A program made the translations under genes and the position numbers. DNA of 64,000 nt from positions 124,001 through 188,000 of the forward strand of contig FOIY01000005.1 in assembly GCA_900111435.1 (NCBI GenBank), given 5' to 3'. The notes under the pieces are model-generated. The model was not told the origin of the DNA. It made no database searches and saw only the letters and a program-made list of their open reading frames with translations. Shown here one piece after another: positions 34,928 through 43,191 of the stretch (position 1 is the stretch's first letter; the number at the start of each line of letters is the position of its first letter). The stretch comes from Ruminococcaceae bacterium KH2T8 (GTDB lineage: Bacteria > Bacillota > Clostridia > Saccharofermentanales > Saccharofermentanaceae).

Positions 34928-36133
34928 ATGAGGAAGATACTTATATTCGGTTGCACTAAGGTGACCGAAGCTATCGTTCCGCTCTTGTGTTCCGATATAA
35001 GCATTGCCAACGAGATCTGCATTGCGTCGGGAGACAAGGCCGATTGCGATGTCCTGAGGAAGAAATATTCTGACTTGCCGGTGCGTATCACTACTGCCCG
35101 TGCCGATGTCAATAATGAAGCGGGAACGAAGATGATGCTGTCCATCATACAGCCCGATCTTATCGTAAACCTTGAGCCCGCCCCCTTGAGTACCAAGGTA
35201 ATGAAGATCGCACTCTATCAGGGTGCCGATTATATCGATGCGTCTCTTGATGAATGGAACAAGGGAGATTTCCTCTCCAAGCAGTTCGAGCTCTTCGGAG
35301 AATTCAGGGAGAAGGGTATCACGGGTATCGTCGGATGCGTCGTGGATCCTTCGCTCATCACAACGATCATCAGGAAAGCTGCCGAGGATGACTTTGACAA
35401 GATCGAGGAAGTCGATGTCTTCGGTGTCAATATGCATACTTCGACATGTTCGTGTGCCATAAAGAAGCTCCTGGAATCGCCCGACCTTAAGGCCAAGCAG
35501 GAAAAGGCCGTATGTATCGAAGCCGGAGAGAAGAAGGAATATGATCCGCTCGCGGTCAAGATCGAAGGCGGCATAGAGGAGCTCACGGAAGACGACCTCT
35601 TCCTCTTGAATGACCCGATCACGGAGGATATCCGCAAGGAGATCCCCGATATCCCGACAGTCAGATACTTCTCCACATATACGGAGAAGTCGACCGACGT
35701 CCTCGATACATTAAGAGACTGCGGAATGCTCTCGGATGTTCCCGTTGAGGTCGCGGAGGGTGTAAAGATCGCCCCCATAGATTTCCTTGCAAAGGTAATG
35801 CCCGCTCCCAAGGAAGAGAAGATCACGGGAAACAGCATCGCGGCTGTTGTCATTACGGGTAAGAAGGACGGCGCGGACAAGTCCGTTCTCATGTATTCCA
35901 AGGAAGATAATGAAGAATGTATCGCGAAGAACGGCGTAGAAGTCGCTTCGTATCTTGATGCTCTCATGATAGTTGCGGGAATCAGGCTCATATGTCTTAA
36001 TAAGTGGAAGAAGCCTGGAGTATTCACGGCGAGTGCTTTCGATCCTCAGTTACTGATCGACGCACTGAAAAAACTTGGGTTAAGGTATTCTGTGACAGAT
36101 ACACAGCCGATAAAACTTGAAATAAAGGGGTAA
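34928..36133 (+). CDS. Saccharopine-dehydrogenase-family oxidoreductase
   Basis: A 401-residue NAD(P)-dependent enzyme. The Rossmann start ILIFGCTKVTEAIVPLL, then IVNLEPAPLSTKVMKIALYQ, GADYIDASLDE and GIVGCVVDPSLI follow the Sacchrp_dh_NADP and C-terminal pattern. The length matches carboxynorspermidine dehydrogenase (LYS1-like) rather than bifunctional LYS9. A polyamine or lysine-related reductive amine coupling is therefore plausible, but no companion decarboxylase is nearby. The glycine-rich loop is atypical (GCTKVT instead of GxGxxG), so cofactor use is uncertain. The response regulator starts three bases after it. Confidence 0.75.
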   Translation: MRKILIFGCTKVTEAIVPLLCSDISIANEICIASGDKADCDVLRKKYSDLPVRITTARADVNNEAGTKMMLSIIQPDLIVNLEPAPLSTKVMKIALYQGADYIDASLDEWNKGDFLSKQFELFGEFREKGITGIVGCVVDPSLITTIIRKAAEDDFDKIEEVDVFGVNMHTSTCSCAIKKLLESPDLKAKQEKAVCIEAGEKKEYDPLAVKIEGGIEELTEDDLFLLNDPITEDIRKEIPDIPTVRYFSTYTEKSTDVLDTLRDCGMLSDVPVEVAEGVKIAPIDFLAKVMPAPKEEKITGNSIAAVVITGKKDGADKSVLMYSKEDNEECIAKNGVEVASYLDALMIVAGIRLICLNKWKKPGVFTASAFDPQLLIDALKKLGLRYSVTDTQPIKLEIKG

Positions 36134-36136
36134 GTT

Positions 36137-36844
36137 ATGAACAATGAAAGAGCAAAGGTATTGGTAGTCGAAGATGACGCTGACATCAATAACCTTATCT
36201 ACGATTCTTTAAGAAAGCACGGCCTTGACTGCGTACAGGCCTATTCGGGAACAGAGGGACTTTTGAACTTCAAGAACGACAAGTTCGACCTCGTTATATT
36301 GGATCTCATGATGCCCGGTATGTCCGGTGAGACACTTACAAAGACGATAAGAGAAGATTCCAAGGTGCCGATCATGGTCGTATCCGCGAAGTCATCTCTT
36401 GATTCGAGAGTAGATCTTCTCGCCATGGGTGCGGACGATTTCCTCGCTAAGCCCTTCGAGGTCAAGGAGCTCCTTGCAAGAGTAGACGTACAGCTTCGCC
36501 ATCTCGCTGATATCGGAAGCGAAGAGGTAGAAGAGAGCAAGACACTTGAGTTCAGAGACCTGATCCTCTATAAGGAGACTTTCGAGGCTACGCTTCAGGG
36601 ACAGGAGCTCTCGCTCACGAGACAGGAATACAAGATCTTAGAGCTCTTCATGCTCTATCCCAATAAGGTATTCTCCAAGCAGGAGATCTTCGAGTATGCA
36701 TGGAATGAGTGCTACATCGGTGAGGATAAGACGATCAACGTCCATATCAGTAATATCAGATCGAAGATCAAGAAGATCACTCCCGATGAGTATATCGATA
36801 CTATCTGGGGTATCGGATTCCGTCTTGCAAAGCCCAAAGCTTAA
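36137..36844 (+). CDS. OmpR/PhoB-type response regulator
   Basis: A 235-residue regulator. The receiver has the acidic pair EDDAD, phospho-acceptor Asp in LVILDLMMPGMSG and Lys in KPFEVKELL. The DNA-binding winged helix covers about 138-233 (LTRQEYKILELFMLYPNKVF, then NVHISNIRSKI). The matching sensor kinase is at 39649, beyond three ABC genes, which is the usual layout of systems that sense cell-wall drugs through an ABC transporter. It starts three bases after the preceding dehydrogenase. Confidence 0.9.
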   Translation: MNNERAKVLVVEDDADINNLIYDSLRKHGLDCVQAYSGTEGLLNFKNDKFDLVILDLMMPGMSGETLTKTIREDSKVPIMVVSAKSSLDSRVDLLAMGADDFLAKPFEVKELLARVDVQLRHLADIGSEEVEESKTLEFRDLILYKETFEATLQGQELSLTRQEYKILELFMLYPNKVFSKQEIFEYAWNECYIGEDKTINVHISNIRSKIKKITPDEYIDTIWGIGFRLAKPKA

Positions 36845-36930
36845 TACTTTCTTTAACATTTGTTAGCGAAGACTGAAAACTTGCCAAGGATAATGGCATC
36901 ATTAAAGTCATGCTCAGGAGAATTTGACAT

Positions 36931-37851
36931 ATGGAAGATATGCTTCTTGTAACTGACAATCTTACTAAGGTTTATAAGAAGACTATGGCTGTAAATTCGG
37001 TCAATATTCATATTCGCAAAGGTGCTATCTACGGCCTGATCGGAAAGAACGGCGCAGGTAAGACCACCATCATGAAGATGATCTCCGGTATCATCACTCC
37101 TACTGACGGGACTTTTGATTATATAGGTTTTAACGGCGACAACAGGGAGGCTTTCTCGAGGATCGGTGCCCTTATCGAGGCTCCGGCACTCCTTCCCAAC
37201 CTGTCGGCTTATGATAACTTAAAGCTCAAATGCCTGGCTTACGGCATCGGTGACGACAAGTATATCAAGGAAAAGCTTGATCTTGTCGGTCTCGGAAATG
37301 TCGGAAAGAAGACGGCCGGCAACTTCTCCCTCGGAATGAAGCAGAGACTCGGCATCGCGCTGGCATTAGTCGGCGAACCCGATTTCGTCCTTCTCGATGA
37401 GCCCATTAACGGCCTCGATCCGCAGGGTATCGTAGAGATCCGTGAGATCCTGAGCAAGCTCAATAAGGAAAACGGAGTTACCATCCTTATCTCGAGTCAT
37501 ATCCTCGAAGAACTCGCCAAGATCGCGACGGACTACGCGATCATCAATAACGGTCAGATCATAGAGGAATCCACGAGCGAAGAACTCAAGAAGAAGTGCA
37601 GGGCGAAGATCGTTATCAAGTCTTCGGATGTTCCGAGCATCGTACCGATAATCGATGCGAACGGCTTTAATGACTATCAGGTAATAGATGACCATACTAT
37701 CTATGTATTCGACAGGATCAATGAAACGGCGGTCCTCAATATGGAGATAGCGAAGGCAGGCATATATGTTGACTCGATAGGCGTCGAATCCTCAGACCTT
37801 GAAGAATATTTCCTCAAGGTGACCGGTACGCGTACGGGGGACATAAAGTGA
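36931..37851 (+). CDS. ABC transporter ATP-binding protein (BcrA/lantibiotic type)
   Basis: A 306-residue ATPase. Walker A is GKNGAGKTT, signature FSLGMKQRLGIALAL, Walker B FVLLDEPINGLDP and switch ILISSHIL. The extra C-terminal region (about 215-306) is typical of BcrA/NisF-like immunity exporters. It energises the two permeases that follow and sits between the response regulator and the kinase, so bacitracin- or lantibiotic-type resistance is the likely theme (inference). AGGAG precedes the ATG. Confidence 0.88.
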   Translation: MEDMLLVTDNLTKVYKKTMAVNSVNIHIRKGAIYGLIGKNGAGKTTIMKMISGIITPTDGTFDYIGFNGDNREAFSRIGALIEAPALLPNLSAYDNLKLKCLAYGIGDDKYIKEKLDLVGLGNVGKKTAGNFSLGMKQRLGIALALVGEPDFVLLDEPINGLDPQGIVEIREILSKLNKENGVTILISSHILEELAKIATDYAIINNGQIIEESTSEELKKKCRAKIVIKSSDVPSIVPIIDANGFNDYQVIDDHTIYVFDRINETAVLNMEIAKAGIYVDSIGVESSDLEEYFLKVTGTRTGDIK

Positions 37852-37867
37852 GGGAGGACAGCTGAAG

Positions 37868-38791
37868 ATGTTTGCTAAGTATCTGAGATCTGAACTGTTC
37901 CGTATCTCCAAGATGTACAGCACGTACGTCCTCATCGGTGTTCTATTTGTATGCACACTCCTGTCCACATTTATGACTACGAATATTGATTATGCTTCAG
38001 TCATGGGTGTGTCTGACGAAGAACTGGCAACATTGAATGAAGAAGGACATTCTATCGTGGCCGTCCAGGAAGCGACCGAAGCCGGCGTTCAAAGCGATGC
38101 CAATATCGATCAGGTGGAAGTAGACTACGAGACCGTCAATATCTTCGGCCACAACATGTACTACGACTGTGACTTCACGGAGCTCTTCCAGCAGAATGTT
38201 ATGGGGCAGTTCCATATCCTTTATCTGTCGATATTCACGGGTCTTTTCTTCGGCGCGATATACAGGACGGGATACGATAAGAATCTGCTTATAAGCAATA
38301 TATCGAGGCTTACGCTCATGGGCGCGAGGATGACTGTCCTTGCGATCTATAATGCCGTAATGCTGCTGACGGTCTTTATCTCGACGGTATTCTCGGATCT
38401 TATCTGTACAAAGGAGATCACGGTCGATATGAGCCCTAAGTTCTTCCTTTATGTACTGACTTCATTCCTGCTGTCGTTCGCATTTACCACAGTCGTTGCT
38501 ACCATAACGATATCCACGAGAAGTACCGCGGCAGGTATCACTTCAGGTGTAATCATGGCATTCGGTATCGTTGTTTACCTGATCATACTTCTGAGCAAGC
38601 TCATGATCGCATTCCTGGGAGCTCCCGAGGATTTCGATCTGGCCGATTATATGATCTCTCAGACCATTACCAAGCTGACGATCGATGCCGACGGCATGGA
38701 ATATACCCGCGCGATAGTATGCTCATTTGTGTATATCGCTGTTTCGCTTGTGTCTACGGGAGCCCTCGTCAGAAAGAGGGATGTCACTTAA
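37868..38791 (+). CDS. ABC-2 type permease of the BcrA-like exporter
   Basis: A 307-residue membrane protein with about six helices: about 20-40, then after an acidic external loop at about 105-130, 150-170, 190-215, 225-250 and 280-300. The N-terminal FAKYLRSELFRISKMYSTYV resembles ABC-2 permeases of drug or lantibiotic exporters. The large first external loop (about 42-100) may contact the substrate. GGGAGG lies upstream. It is a paralogue-type partner of the next gene. Confidence 0.75.
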   Translation: MFAKYLRSELFRISKMYSTYVLIGVLFVCTLLSTFMTTNIDYASVMGVSDEELATLNEEGHSIVAVQEATEAGVQSDANIDQVEVDYETVNIFGHNMYYDCDFTELFQQNVMGQFHILYLSIFTGLFFGAIYRTGYDKNLLISNISRLTLMGARMTVLAIYNAVMLLTVFISTVFSDLICTKEITVDMSPKFFLYVLTSFLLSFAFTTVVATITISTRSTAAGITSGVIMAFGIVVYLIILLSKLMIAFLGAPEDFDLADYMISQTITKLTIDADGMEYTRAIVCSFVYIAVSLVSTGALVRKRDVT

Positions 38792-38794
38792 GTC

Positions 38795-39652
38795 ATGTTT
38801 TCTAACCTTGTTCATCTGTGTCTGATCAGGACGGTAAAGAGCCGCTGGTTCCCTTGGGGACTCGCATTGGTCTTGGCCTGCTTTTTTATCTACGTCCTGT
38901 CATTCTATCAGGTTATCCACGGAGATGCGCCCAGCAACGGTGATTCCGCGGATGTGACGCTTCAGATCGCTTACGGAACCGTACTGGCTACCATGAATAT
39001 GAATATGTTCTGGCAGGAGACGCTCTTTTCGTTCGCGCTTGTTTACTTCCCTTTCTTTGCGATCATAAACACTGCCTTCATGGCGTGCGATTACTATAAG
39101 TACAGACTATTCATCAACTACGAGGGAGCCGTATCAAATAAGTGGAAGATCGTTCTGGCGGATTGTTGCGCTATCTCGGTATTTTCGTTTGTTCTTACGA
39201 TCCTTGCCGGATTACTGTTAATGATGGGAATGCTCTTCGGGGATACGGAGTTCATTCCAGTAGTGATGACGAAAAGCTTTATCGGCAGTCTGCTCTCGTT
39301 GTGGTTCAGGATTGTCGAGATGTCCCTTCTGGTTTATTTGTTCTCGCAGATGACGAGAAGCAAGGCCGCCGGAGCATCTTTATCTATCGTGTTCTCTATT
39401 ATTTACGGCATGATCACCAATATTTTGTGCGGATATCTGATGGGGCGTTCGGAAGCGCTGAGTATCCCGTTCGATTATGATCTCTTTGTCTGCTTTACGA
39501 GCCCTGCGAACTATTTCTCGATGGCTCTGGACAGCGAAGCCGAGCCTATCAGGATCGGACTTCTCATGACTGCCGGGATCGTGCTCCTTTTCCAATTTGT
39601 CGTTGTCGTGGTATTATCGATGATATTCGCTGCAAGGAGGAGAGAAGCATGA
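38795..39652 (+). CDS. Second ABC-2 type permease of the exporter
   Basis: A 285-residue six-helix membrane protein starting three bases after the first permease. FACKYYKYR-like FMACDYYKYRLFINYEGAV is the cytoplasmic coupling segment common in ABC-2 permeases. It forms the channel with the preceding protein. Its end overlaps the sensor kinase start by four bases (ATGA), so exporter and kinase are produced together. Confidence 0.75.
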   Translation: MFSNLVHLCLIRTVKSRWFPWGLALVLACFFIYVLSFYQVIHGDAPSNGDSADVTLQIAYGTVLATMNMNMFWQETLFSFALVYFPFFAIINTAFMACDYYKYRLFINYEGAVSNKWKIVLADCCAISVFSFVLTILAGLLLMMGMLFGDTEFIPVVMTKSFIGSLLSLWFRIVEMSLLVYLFSQMTRSKAAGASLSIVFSIIYGMITNILCGYLMGRSEALSIPFDYDLFVCFTSPANYFSMALDSEAEPIRIGLLMTAGIVLLFQFVVVVVLSMIFAARRREA

Positions 39653-40554
39653 TAGAGATCGCCGCCATAATACTTCTGGCGCTTGTCCTTGCGCTTACGC
39701 TGCTCCTTATAAATACATTGAGCCAGATCAAGAACATCAGGGATCAGGTTCATTTCATAGCAAAGAACGACACGAATAAGCGAGTATCTTTCTACGGTAA
39801 GTCCAGACAGATGTCAGGCCTTGCCAAGGATATAAATGACATCATCGAAAGCTATAGGGTCCGTGAGGAAGAGGTCCTCAAGCAGGATAAGGAGATCAAG
39901 GATACCCTTACCAACATGTCCCACGATATAAGGACTCCGCTTACGTCCCTCAAGGGATATTTCGAGCTCCTTAAGGAGTCTGAAGACCCCGAAGAGCAGG
40001 AGAAGTACAGGAATATCATCACCGAGAGAATAGATTCGCTCGGCGAGATCCTCGAGACCATGTTCTTCTATACCAAGGTTTCGAATGTCAATTACCAGGT
40101 GCCTCTCGATACGGTCGAGATGTCCGAGATCGTAATGCAGACGCTGTTTTCCTATTTCGATGACTTCGAGAATGCGGGTCTTACCCCCGATGTCGATATC
40201 GATGAGAACCTTCGCGTCATCGGTAATGAGCAGTCGATAAAGAGGATCCTTCAGAACCTCATAAAGAACTGCCTCGTACACGGCGATTCCCGTGTTAAGA
40301 TCAGCCTCAAGCCCGCTCCCGAAGGCGAGAAGGCAGTCGTACTTACTGTCGGCAACGGCATCAAGGAGAACGATATCCCCGATGCCGATAGGGTATTCGA
40401 CAGGTTCTATAAGGCTGATAAATCAAGACATGTCGCTTCGAGCGGTATCGGTCTTTCCGTTGCCAAAAAGCTCACGGATTCAATGGACGGTAAGATCACG
40501 GCGTCCCTCGACAATGACTTCTTTAACATCAGACTCACCCTCCCAAGTGTCTGA
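39649..40554 (+). CDS. Sensor histidine kinase with minimal input region
   Basis: A 301-residue kinase. A single N-terminal helix (about 3-24) is followed by a short linker, the phospho-acceptor helix LTNMSHDIRTPLTSLKGYFE and the ATPase domain with ILQNLIKNCLVHG (N box), DRFYKADKSR and GIGLSVAKKL. There is no extracellular sensor domain, as in intramembrane-sensing kinases that read the state of a neighbouring ABC exporter. It should phosphorylate the regulator at 36137. Confidence 0.9.
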   Translation: MIEIAAIILLALVLALTLLLINTLSQIKNIRDQVHFIAKNDTNKRVSFYGKSRQMSGLAKDINDIIESYRVREEEVLKQDKEIKDTLTNMSHDIRTPLTSLKGYFELLKESEDPEEQEKYRNIITERIDSLGEILETMFFYTKVSNVNYQVPLDTVEMSEIVMQTLFSYFDDFENAGLTPDVDIDENLRVIGNEQSIKRILQNLIKNCLVHGDSRVKISLKPAPEGEKAVVLTVGNGIKENDIPDADRVFDRFYKADKSRHVASSGIGLSVAKKLTDSMDGKITASLDNDFFNIRLTLPSV

Positions 40555-40559
40555 AAAAT

Positions 40560-40589
40560 TTGCTTTTTTCTTTTAACGAGCGGTATAAT
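40560..40589 (+). promoter_or_regulatory. Promoter of the PAS-GGDEF gene
   Basis: TTGCTT at 40560-40565 and a consensus TATAAT at 40584-40589 with 18-base spacing, upstream of GAGGAGG and ATG 40626. Confidence 0.5.
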
Positions 40590-40625
40590 CAATATTATCG
40601 TGCAGTATTGTGAGGAGGTCTTCTT

Positions 40626-41576
40626 ATGATCAATCTCGACCCGAAGAATATGAGCCCGGAAGAAAAATCTGAACTGGACAGCCTTGTTCTCGAGACTATC
40701 CGAAGGTTTTCATCAGATACTGTCTATTTCAAGGACACAGAATCCAGATTCCTGTGGAATTCCTACGAGCATTGCGCGCAGGTTGGCGTCAAGGACCCTG
40801 AAGAGCTCTACGGAAAGACGGATTTTGATTTCTTCCCCGAGGAATTCGCTCAGGCTGCACGTGATGTCGAAGTCGAGATAATGAAGTCGGGAACACCGAT
40901 CCTCAACATAGAGGAGACTCTCGAGCGCGACAACGAAGAGACACAGTACTACCTCGCTTCCAAGTATCCGCTCTACAATAAGGAGCATGAGATCATCGGA
41001 ACATGGGGTATCTCCAAGAATGTAACCGAGAGAAGAAAGATCCAGAAGGAACTCGAAAGATCGTACAGGAAGATGCAGACACTCGCACGTGTCGATGATC
41101 TGAGCGGCCTTTATAACAGAAGATATTTCTACGAGCTCCTCGAGAAGACGATCAATATCTACGAAGAGCGTAATGATGAGACGACATTCACTCTCATCGC
41201 CATCGACGTAGACGACATGAAGTTCATCAACGACCAGTATGGTCAGCCTCACGGCGATGACATCATAAGACATGTTGCTGCCTGCATGACGATCAATGCC
41301 AGAAATACCGATACATGTTTCCGCGTCGGCGGTGACGAATTCATGATCCTTCTGCAGGACTGCGACAAGATCCATGCGCTCGGTATAGCAAAGAAGATCG
41401 CGGAATCCGTTAACGCTCAGGCCGTACCTGTAGGTGACGGCAAGAGCGAGAAGGTTACCGTTTCCATAGGCATAGCAGCATACGAGAAGGGAACCGATAT
41501 CTCGGATCTCATCTCGATGGCTGACAGAAAGCTCTATAAGTCAAAGCGTAACGGTAAGAATCAGGTTTCTTTCTGA
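40626..41576 (+). CDS. PAS-GGDEF diguanylate cyclase
   Basis: A 316-residue soluble protein. Residues about 20-135 are a PAS domain (VYFKDTESRFLWNS to GTWGISKNVTERR). Residues 150-316 are GGDEF with an intact RVGGDEFMILL active site. RNTD lies five residues before the motif, fitting the inhibitory I-site RxxD. It should make c-di-GMP and be product-inhibited, opposing the phosphodiesterase at 8111. It is monocistronic with its own promoter. Confidence 0.92.
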   Translation: MINLDPKNMSPEEKSELDSLVLETIRRFSSDTVYFKDTESRFLWNSYEHCAQVGVKDPEELYGKTDFDFFPEEFAQAARDVEVEIMKSGTPILNIEETLERDNEETQYYLASKYPLYNKEHEIIGTWGISKNVTERRKIQKELERSYRKMQTLARVDDLSGLYNRRYFYELLEKTINIYEERNDETTFTLIAIDVDDMKFINDQYGQPHGDDIIRHVAACMTINARNTDTCFRVGGDEFMILLQDCDKIHALGIAKKIAESVNAQAVPVGDGKSEKVTVSIGIAAYEKGTDISDLISMADRKLYKSKRNGKNQVSF

Positions 41577-41596
41577 TATTCTTCTGATGATCCCTG

Positions 41597-43165
41597 TCAG
41601 GATATCTCGTAATTAGTAGGAGTTACGAACTCCACATTCATGTGCTTCTTTATATCCCTGATCTCAGCGGAGATGAGCTCATTACGAAGCTCTGCCTCTG
41701 CCGAGAAGTCGTAGTCTACGTTAGCGTCGAAATAATCCGTCGTATTTACCGCTGAATAGCCGTCCATACCTGCTACGAGTACATTCTTTACTCCTGCTGC
41801 CATGAGGAGCTTCATGAGCATCAGAGCGGAGTTGTCGATGATCTCGGGCTTTGTTGAGGAGTAGCTCGAGAAGTTGACCTTATAATCTCCCTCGGCTTCC
41901 TTGATGTTGGATGTGATGATAGTCTTAGCGGATGTCTTGCCGATCATCTTGGCAAATCTTCTCATGTTGCTCGAGAAGACATAGTCGGGAGTAACGGAGC
42001 CGCCGCAGAAGTTGACTGCGATGGTAACTGCATCGGATGCGATCGCGGAGATCTTATCCATATTGTCGTTAAGGCTCTTACCGGGAGCGAGGATAAGGAT
42101 GTCCTTGTCGCCGAATGCCTCGGAAAGGCTGTCGACGGTCTTCTTGTCGTCTATGTAGTTCTCCTGATACTCGCGATAGTACTTCTCAGCCTTCTCCTTG
42201 GAGAATGAAGCCTTGTCGCAATCGGGGATGTTATTGAGGAGCTCATTGAAGGACTTGACCGTCAGAGAGTTCTTTTCCTCAAGATAGATAGCGTAGTTGG
42301 GATGACAGTGGCAGCTCGCGGAGAGATAAAGAGGGAGGGAATAACCCCAGAACTTGGAGGTATAGAATTCCTTCAGGTACTCGTCCATGATCTGGAGCAT
42401 GGGCTCGATCCTGTACTCCGTATCGTAATTCTCGTTCAGGTATTCTGCGATGAGCTCGAGGTTTAGGTTACCTGCGCCGCGGCCCATACCGAATACGCAT
42501 GCGTCGATGCAGACGTCGCGCTTGAGGTTAAGCTCAACGAGAGACTCGGCATTACCGAAAGCCTGCTGGAGGTTGTTATGACCGTGGTAGCAGAGAGCGA
42601 TACCGGGAGCCATATTGTTGTCTGCAAGATATACGAGTCTTAAGAACTGTTTCTTCTTGATAAGACCGAATGTATCAACGATAGCCATCGCATCGGGCTG
42701 GAGCTCGTTAAAGCGGAGGATACCGTCGATGAACTCGCTGTCAGTATAAGAGTCCGTACCTACGAAGTTAACGGAGAGCTTATAGCCGAGCTCGAGGATC
42801 TTCTTACAGTAGACATAAGCTTCGTCAGCCTTATTCTTCTTGAAGATGACCCTGATCATGTCGATCGAAGTTCCGTCGTAGGGAGGGATGGACTCGAGCG
42901 CTACGGGAGCACTCATGTCGAGCATTCCTACATAGATAAGATCGGGAGACTTGGGAAGTATAACGTTCTTGAAGGACTCCACCGTAGGGAACTTTGCGAT
43001 GTCGGGGTCATAGGAATCACCTTTAAGGAATCCGACCTCGTAGTACTTGATACCCGTCATGGCGATCTTCTTTCCGAAGCCTTTGATGGTGTCTTCGCCG
43101 AAGCGCCAGTCATTGACATATCCGCCGTCTCTTAAGGTGCAATCAAGTAAGTAAATATTTCCCAT
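41597..43165 (-). CDS. HMGL-like aldolase with C-terminal DUF115-like domain
   Basis: A 522-residue two-domain protein. Residues 1-275 are a pyruvate-carboxyltransferase/HMGL-type TIM barrel: LLDCTLRDGGY (metal-binding start), VGFLKGD, DTFGLI, and CYHGHNNLQQAF (metal His pair). This resembles 4-hydroxy-2-oxovalerate aldolase. Residues about 330-522 (ILILAPGKSLNDNMDKI, PDYVFSSNMRRF, VLVAGMDGYSA) resemble the DUF115-like domain of glycan-associated proteins. It is cotranscribed with the thiamine-diphosphate enzyme at 43192. The product is unknown; a pyruvate-derived carbon unit for a surface glycan is my guess. Confidence 0.8.
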   Translation of the reverse strand: MGNIYLLDCTLRDGGYVNDWRFGEDTIKGFGKKIAMTGIKYYEVGFLKGDSYDPDIAKFPTVESFKNVILPKSPDLIYVGMLDMSAPVALESIPPYDGTSIDMIRVIFKKNKADEAYVYCKKILELGYKLSVNFVGTDSYTDSEFIDGILRFNELQPDAMAIVDTFGLIKKKQFLRLVYLADNNMAPGIALCYHGHNNLQQAFGNAESLVELNLKRDVCIDACVFGMGRGAGNLNLELIAEYLNENYDTEYRIEPMLQIMDEYLKEFYTSKFWGYSLPLYLSASCHCHPNYAIYLEEKNSLTVKSFNELLNNIPDCDKASFSKEKAEKYYREYQENYIDDKKTVDSLSEAFGDKDILILAPGKSLNDNMDKISAIASDAVTIAVNFCGGSVTPDYVFSSNMRRFAKMIGKTSAKTIITSNIKEAEGDYKVNFSSYSSTKPEIIDNSALMLMKLLMAAGVKNVLVAGMDGYSAVNTTDYFDANVDYDFSAEAELRNELISAEIRDIKKHMNVEFVTPTNYEIS

Positions 43166-43191
43166 TCTTAAATATCTCCTGTTTTAGTCTC

